Source: Halobacteriales archaeon
GTDB lineage: Archaea; Thermoplasmatota; E2; JACPAO01; JAHFTW01
Assembly: GCA_020201445.1 (NCBI GenBank)
Contig: JAIVGU010000009.1
Span: 1 to 9,855, forward strand
Reading direction: 5' to 3'
Length of the DNA: 9,855 bases
Position numbers and translations under genes: made by a program. Under the pieces are notes generated by a model that had not been told where the DNA came from, ran no database searches, and was given only the letters and a program-made list of their open reading frames with translations. This document shows positions 6,833 through 9,855 of the stretch, in pieces; the stretch's first letter is position 1; every line of letters begins with the position of its first letter.

Positions 6833-7225
6833 ATGGCGACCACAATGACCCGTCTGCCCCACTTCCTCCTGCTTGCTGCCATGACGACCATCCCCTTCGC
6901 AGCTCCTGCTGACGCCTATTTCTGCGCTGACCTCGACCTCTGCGATTATCTCATTGGCCAGGCCAAGGACTGCCTCAACCGCGACCCGCTGGAGATTCCC
7001 GCGTGCATGGGCCTCAAGGGGAGCGCCTGCATCAGCTTCCACCTTGGAGGGTTCGTCCTGGGGACTCCCCACATCACCAACCTGCGGCTGCAATTCTCGG
7101 CGGTGGGAGTCGACTTCATGATTGCACCCAACGCCGAGGCCATCGGGAACCTGAACCCGCGCTCCATCTTCTACGGGTTCGGCGTGTTCACGATCGATCT
7201 CAGCCCGGATGCGCGTTCATGCTAA
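6833..7225 (+). CDS. Small secreted six-cysteine protein, unknown function
   Basis: Encodes 130 aa with a clear Sec signal peptide: MATTMTR, a hydrophobic core (residues 8-25), and likely cleavage after ADA at 28. An ATG four codons in (6845) would give the same mature protein. The mature chain of about 102 aa has six cysteines (31, 37, 47, 58, 66, 130). Five are clustered at the N-terminus and one is at the extreme C-terminus, which suggests three disulfides. The second half alternates hydrophobic residues in a beta-like way. I do not recognise the family. The last codons overlap the lipoprotein start by 7 bp (ATGCTAA), so the genes are probably co-translated. GC content is visibly lower than in the neighbouring phosphatase gene. 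Confidence 0.65.
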   Translation: MATTMTRLPHFLLLAAMTTIPFAAPADAYFCADLDLCDYLIGQAKDCLNRDPLEIPACMGLKGSACISFHLGGFVLGTPHITNLRLQFSAVGVDFMIAPNAEAIGNLNPRSIFYGFGVFTIDLSPDARSC

Positions 7226-8037
7226 CCAATCTCGGATATGCTGTCGTGGCCCTGCTCCTCGCGGGATGCTCGCAGGCATCTGTGGCACCTGCAGGGCCGG
7301 GACCTTCGCCCACTCCTGGCCTTCTTCTGGTCAACCCAGCGTTCCAGGATTGTGTCATCGGCTTCACCGTGTTTGCCTTCCCGAAGGGGATGGGGCCGGG
7401 GACCGTCCCTCCAGGCTGGGGGCCGTCCCCTGGTGCTGCCTCTCAGGTGCGCGTGGAGCTCCTGGACTGCAAGAAGGTGGCCTGGGGGCCATTCGAACGT
7501 GGGCCAATCCAGATTATGCTGGAATTCCACGACAAAGGAGACGTGCCTGCCAACTGCACGTTCCAGAGGCCGGACTTCATCTACAACCTTGAGAAGATGC
7601 TCGTGTCAGACCGCGACCTTGCCCAGTACGTCCGTGCCACCTATGGAATCGCTGCGGACGTCGGGGCCATCAAGGTAAACACCACACGGCCCAGCGACGG
7701 CGTCACACTCTACTCGTGGTCTTGGGGACCGCCCGGACAGCCTCCGTCCACTCTCACGCTCGGCAACTCCGACACTGTCCTTCCAGGGCCAGACCCAGCG
7801 GTCGAGCGCTGGATCTGGATCAACGGCACAGGGCTTGGAATCCTCGATGTCGCCCGCTCGTACGTCGCCGGGGCGGAGCTGTCGGTGGTGCCGGGGGAGA
7901 TGCATCCACCCATGCTGTACGCGCAGGCGGTCCCGCAGGGGACCTACGTCGGGCTGGGCGACTCGGGCACTGGCTACCAGGCCACTTCCACGTACCACAA
8001 ATTCGGGGACCAGCGATGCGAGCAGCCCCTCTCCTGA
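7219..8037 (+). CDS. Lipoprotein, unknown function
   Basis: Encodes 272 aa from the ATG at 7219. The N-terminus is a lipoprotein signal, MLTNLGYAVVALLLAGC, with lipobox LAGC and the lipidated residue Cys17. A short Pro/Ala/Gly/Ser linker (18-34) is followed by a globular domain rich in Pro, Gly and Trp. Four further cysteines lie at 45, 84, 113 and 267. Three N-glycosylation-type sequons are at Asn112, Asn154 and Asn202. These features suggest an outward-facing surface protein anchored in the membrane. The domain is not recognised. The PxGxGPGTVPPGW segment followed by a strand with Cys84 is only faintly like acetoacetate-decarboxylase-fold proteins, and I would not name it so. The gene overlaps the secreted-protein gene by 7 bp upstream and the regulator gene by 22 bp downstream. 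Confidence 0.75.
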   Translation: MLTNLGYAVVALLLAGCSQASVAPAGPGPSPTPGLLLVNPAFQDCVIGFTVFAFPKGMGPGTVPPGWGPSPGAASQVRVELLDCKKVAWGPFERGPIQIMLEFHDKGDVPANCTFQRPDFIYNLEKMLVSDRDLAQYVRATYGIAADVGAIKVNTTRPSDGVTLYSWSWGPPGQPPSTLTLGNSDTVLPGPDPAVERWIWINGTGLGILDVARSYVAGAELSVVPGEMHPPMLYAQAVPQGTYVGLGDSGTGYQATSTYHKFGDQRCEQPLS

Positions 8038-9563
8038 GCGTGGCGCTCCTCCTGGCGTCCAGCGCGGCGGCGGCGCCCATTCCCCGCACCGAGGTGCGCT
8101 TCAGCAGCCCGGCCCTGCTTGACGGCGGGCTGCACGCCACCTTCGCAGGGCAGCTCTTCGCCCTCGCTCCTCCGCCGGGAGGGCCCGCGTTCTCCGTCGT
8201 CCTGGAGACGGACATGGAAGGCGTGCTGACGAACCGCACGGGCGGCTACGCCTACGTCCGCAGCGACCAGGGCGGGGGCTCCTACCCGCTCCCGGAGGCG
8301 ACGGAGAGCCAGTGGATGGCGATGGCGAAGGGGACGCGCATCTCCCTGGCGCGGCCGGGAGGCGGCTCCGTGCTCATCGAGGCGGGCCGCATCACGGTCG
8401 AGGCGACCGCCCAGGGCGCACGCCTCGTCCCGGCGCCAGCCAACGGCGACCTCGCCCAGCTTCTTCCGGCGCAGCGCGGCGAGGTCATGGAGCATCACCG
8501 CATCCTGGTGGACCCCGCCGAATCGGTGCTCGCGCTGGGCGAGGTGGCCGACTCGCCGCTGCGCGTCACGGTGGCGGGCCTCCGCTCCATCTCCTGGACG
8601 AACGCGGAGGTCTCCTGCCCCGCCGCGCCCTGTCCGCCGGGCGGGCAGTGGACCTCCCGCGACGGCACGGCGGCCGGGGCGGTGGTCAAGGAGGGCACGG
8701 TCTCGTACGAGGAGTTCGTCTCCGCGGAGGGTGGCCGCGCGGTCGCCACGGGGGCCGCGAGCCAACTCCTCCTCGCCGCCCGCGAAGCCACCTACGCAGT
8801 CAACGGGTCGCTGCGCCTCCCCAGCGCCTCGGCGGACCTTGGCTGCCCCGCCTGCCTGGGGTCCAACCACACCCTCTTGGCGGCGGGCGGCCTGTCCCTC
8901 GAGCGCGTGCGCCACGACGAGGAGGGGCGGATGGTGGCCGCCATGGGCGGCGACATCCTGGCCGCGCGCCTGGACGAGCAGGCCGTCGACCTGCCGCTCC
9001 TCCTGGGCCGCTCCGCCCTCGGCGTTGGCGTCGTGGCCTCCGTCGCGCTGGGCCTCAAGCTGGTCGCCTCCGCGCTGTTCACCAAGCTGAAGGGCGACCC
9101 CCTGGAGCATCCCCGGCGCCGCCGCATGTTCGAGTACATCCAGGCGCATCCCGGAGCGACGTTCCGGGAGGTCGCGCGCGCCGTCGGCGTGGCGACCGGG
9201 ACGACGCGGCACCACCTCTCGGTCCTCAAGCGCAACGGCGTCGTGATGGAGCGCACGCACGGCAGCACCACCCGGTTCTTCGAGAACCACGGCAAGTTCG
9301 ACGCCTCCTGGTCCTCCGTGGTGCTGCTGCGCGAGGAGCCGCTGCGCGACCTGCACGACTGGCTGGTGGCGCACCCCAGCGTGCCGCAGAAGGACGTCCT
9401 GGAGGGGATGGCGGGCGTCGGCTGGAGCCGCAGCACGACGCAGCACCGCCTGGAGCGCCTCGTGGCCGGCGGGGTGGTGGAGCTGCGCCTGCAGGGCCGG
9501 CTGCGCATCTACCGCTCCAAGGCCGCTGCGCCCAGCGCTGGACTGTTAGAGCCATCCGCTTGA
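8016..9563 (+). CDS. Membrane-anchored protein with exported ectodomain and two C-terminal winged-helix domains
   Basis: Encodes 515 aa. The ATG at 8016 is chosen because it begins a good signal peptide (MRAAPLLSVALLLASSAAA, cleavage near residue 19). An exported, beta-rich and Gly/Ala-rich region of about 300 residues follows. It holds two cysteine pairs, CPAAPC (201-206) and CPAC (277-280), and three sequons (Asn73, Asn263, Asn284). One transmembrane helix lies at about 327-357. The cytoplasmic part has two winged helix-turn-helix domains. The first (366-424) has TFREVARAVGVATGTTRHHL as its helix-turn-helix core. The second (438-502) has PQKDVLEGMAGVGWSRSTTQ. This is the layout of a one-component transmembrane transcription regulator, known widely in uncultured Euryarchaeota. 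It probably senses an external cue, perhaps its two upstream neighbours, and controls genes from the membrane (inference). The DNA target is unknown. Confidence 0.85.
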   Translation: MRAAPLLSVALLLASSAAAAPIPRTEVRFSSPALLDGGLHATFAGQLFALAPPPGGPAFSVVLETDMEGVLTNRTGGYAYVRSDQGGGSYPLPEATESQWMAMAKGTRISLARPGGGSVLIEAGRITVEATAQGARLVPAPANGDLAQLLPAQRGEVMEHHRILVDPAESVLALGEVADSPLRVTVAGLRSISWTNAEVSCPAAPCPPGGQWTSRDGTAAGAVVKEGTVSYEEFVSAEGGRAVATGAASQLLLAAREATYAVNGSLRLPSASADLGCPACLGSNHTLLAAGGLSLERVRHDEEGRMVAAMGGDILAARLDEQAVDLPLLLGRSALGVGVVASVALGLKLVASALFTKLKGDPLEHPRRRRMFEYIQAHPGATFREVARAVGVATGTTRHHLSVLKRNGVVMERTHGSTTRFFENHGKFDASWSSVVLLREEPLRDLHDWLVAHPSVPQKDVLEGMAGVGWSRSTTQHRLERLVAGGVVELRLQGRLRIYRSKAAAPSAGLLEPSA

Positions 9564-9724
9564 TGCGGCGTTCCCGGCGACTTGCTCCTGAACACCGTCA
9601 CGGTGCCCCGTGCAGGCCGAGCTTCTGAGCCGCCTCCGCCCGCGGAGCCGGGGGTGCCGGGAGGCTGGGCGGGGGCCGCGCAGCCCGACAGGAGGAGCAG
9701 GGCGAGCAGGAGGGCGCGTCACAT
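9509..9724 (-). pseudogene. Lipoprotein gene remnant with TGA as second codon
   Basis: On the minus strand an ATG at 9724 is followed at once by TGA (9721-9719). The frame then continues open for 69 codons to TAG at 9511-9509. The continuing frame reads RALLLALLLLSGC and then AAPAQPPGTPGSAGGGGS, an excellent lipoprotein signal, lipobox SGC and Pro/Gly linker. A single C-to-T change (CGA to TGA) would explain the stop and restore MRRALLLALLLLSGC. Only a short, featureless tail follows, and it runs antisense into the 3' end of the regulator gene, so the body of the protein also appears lost. A TATA-like box sits at the right distance upstream. A sequencing error, or a start I have not recognised, remains possible. 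Confidence 0.45.
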
Positions 9725-9747
9725 CGGAGCCAAGCCGCCGCAGGCGC

Positions 9748-9752
9748 TATTT
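9748..9752 (-). promoter_or_regulatory. TATA-like box of the lipoprotein remnant
   Basis: AAATA (in GGAAATAGCG, minus strand) is centred 26 bp before the ATG at 9724, matching the leaderless spacing seen for gcvT and for the gene at 9839. It supports the idea that this was once a real transcription unit. Confidence 0.35.
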
Positions 9753-9810
9753 CCGCATGCCGGGGGCTGCTTCGAAACCGGCAGGCGAGGGGAACGCGGG
9801 CTGAAACCCC

Positions 9811-9816
9811 TATAAG
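9811..9816 (+). promoter_or_regulatory. TATA box for the gene starting at 9839
   Basis: TATAAG, preceded by GAAACCCC with a purine-rich stretch where the TFB recognition element (BRE) would lie, is centred about 25-26 bp before the ATG at 9839. It is the best archaeal promoter match in the window. Confidence 0.6.
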
Positions 9817-9838
9817 CCGGAAGCCTCCTGGAGACGGC

Positions 9839-9855
9839 ATGGACCGCCCGAACGC
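9839..9855 (+). CDS. Start of an unidentified gene (runs off the window)
   Basis: ATG at 9839 begins MDRPN and then the window ends. Two signals support the start: the TATAAG box about 25 bp upstream, and GGAG at 9830-9833 with a 5-nt spacing. Nothing can be said about the product. Confidence 0.5.

Noticed and set aside
5752..6891. A 379-codon minus-strand frame opposite the HAD phosphatase
   Set aside because: It is a shadow of a gene with all four HAD motifs, and its own product is compositionally biased.
9598..9840. An 80-codon minus-strand frame at the right end
   Set aside because: It overlaps the promoter region of the 9839 gene, is Pro/Ala/Arg-rich, and lies out of frame with the better lipoprotein-signal frame.

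Overview
The window looks like a high-GC archaeal chromosome segment, most likely an uncultured member of the Thermoplasmatota (inference). The evidence is as follows. The arginyl-tRNA synthetase is archaeal-type, with HVGRARN and KMSTR signatures. A membrane-anchored protein carries two C-terminal winged-helix domains, a layout common in uncultured Euryarchaeota. Short AT-rich TATA-like boxes sit about 25-27 bp upstream of several start codons, the spacing expected for leaderless archaeal transcripts. Strong Shine-Dalgarno (SD) sites are nevertheless seen at two genes.

Layout. Positions 1-1457 (+) hold the 3' part of valS. It converges, with only a 10-bp gap, on gcvT (1468-2520, -). A 192-bp palindromic repeat element (element A, 2568-2759) separates gcvT from a small zinc-ribbon gene (2765-2995, -). 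That gene lies just downstream of argS (3051-4775, -) and probably shares its transcript. A second element of the same family (element B, 4840-4977) fills the divergent promoter region between argS and a two-gene operon on the + strand: an alpha/beta hydrolase (5042-5890) and a HAD-IB phosphatase (5887-6663), which overlap by 4 bp.

Positions 6833-9563 (+) hold three overlapping genes that look like one operon. They encode a six-cysteine secreted protein (130 aa), a lipoprotein (272 aa) and a 515-aa membrane protein with an exported ectodomain, one transmembrane helix and two cytoplasmic winged-helix domains. I read this as a possible cell-surface sensing unit. The first two genes have visibly lower GC than their neighbours. 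The right end holds a minus-strand lipoprotein gene remnant (9509-9724) whose second codon is TGA. It also holds a good TATA-box promoter leading to the first codons of a + strand gene that runs off the window.

ValS, ArgS and GcvT are housekeeping functions. The accessory interest lies in the palindromic repeat family, the secreted/lipoprotein/regulator operon, and the start-stop lipoprotein remnant. All calls come from reading the sequence by eye; no database search was possible.
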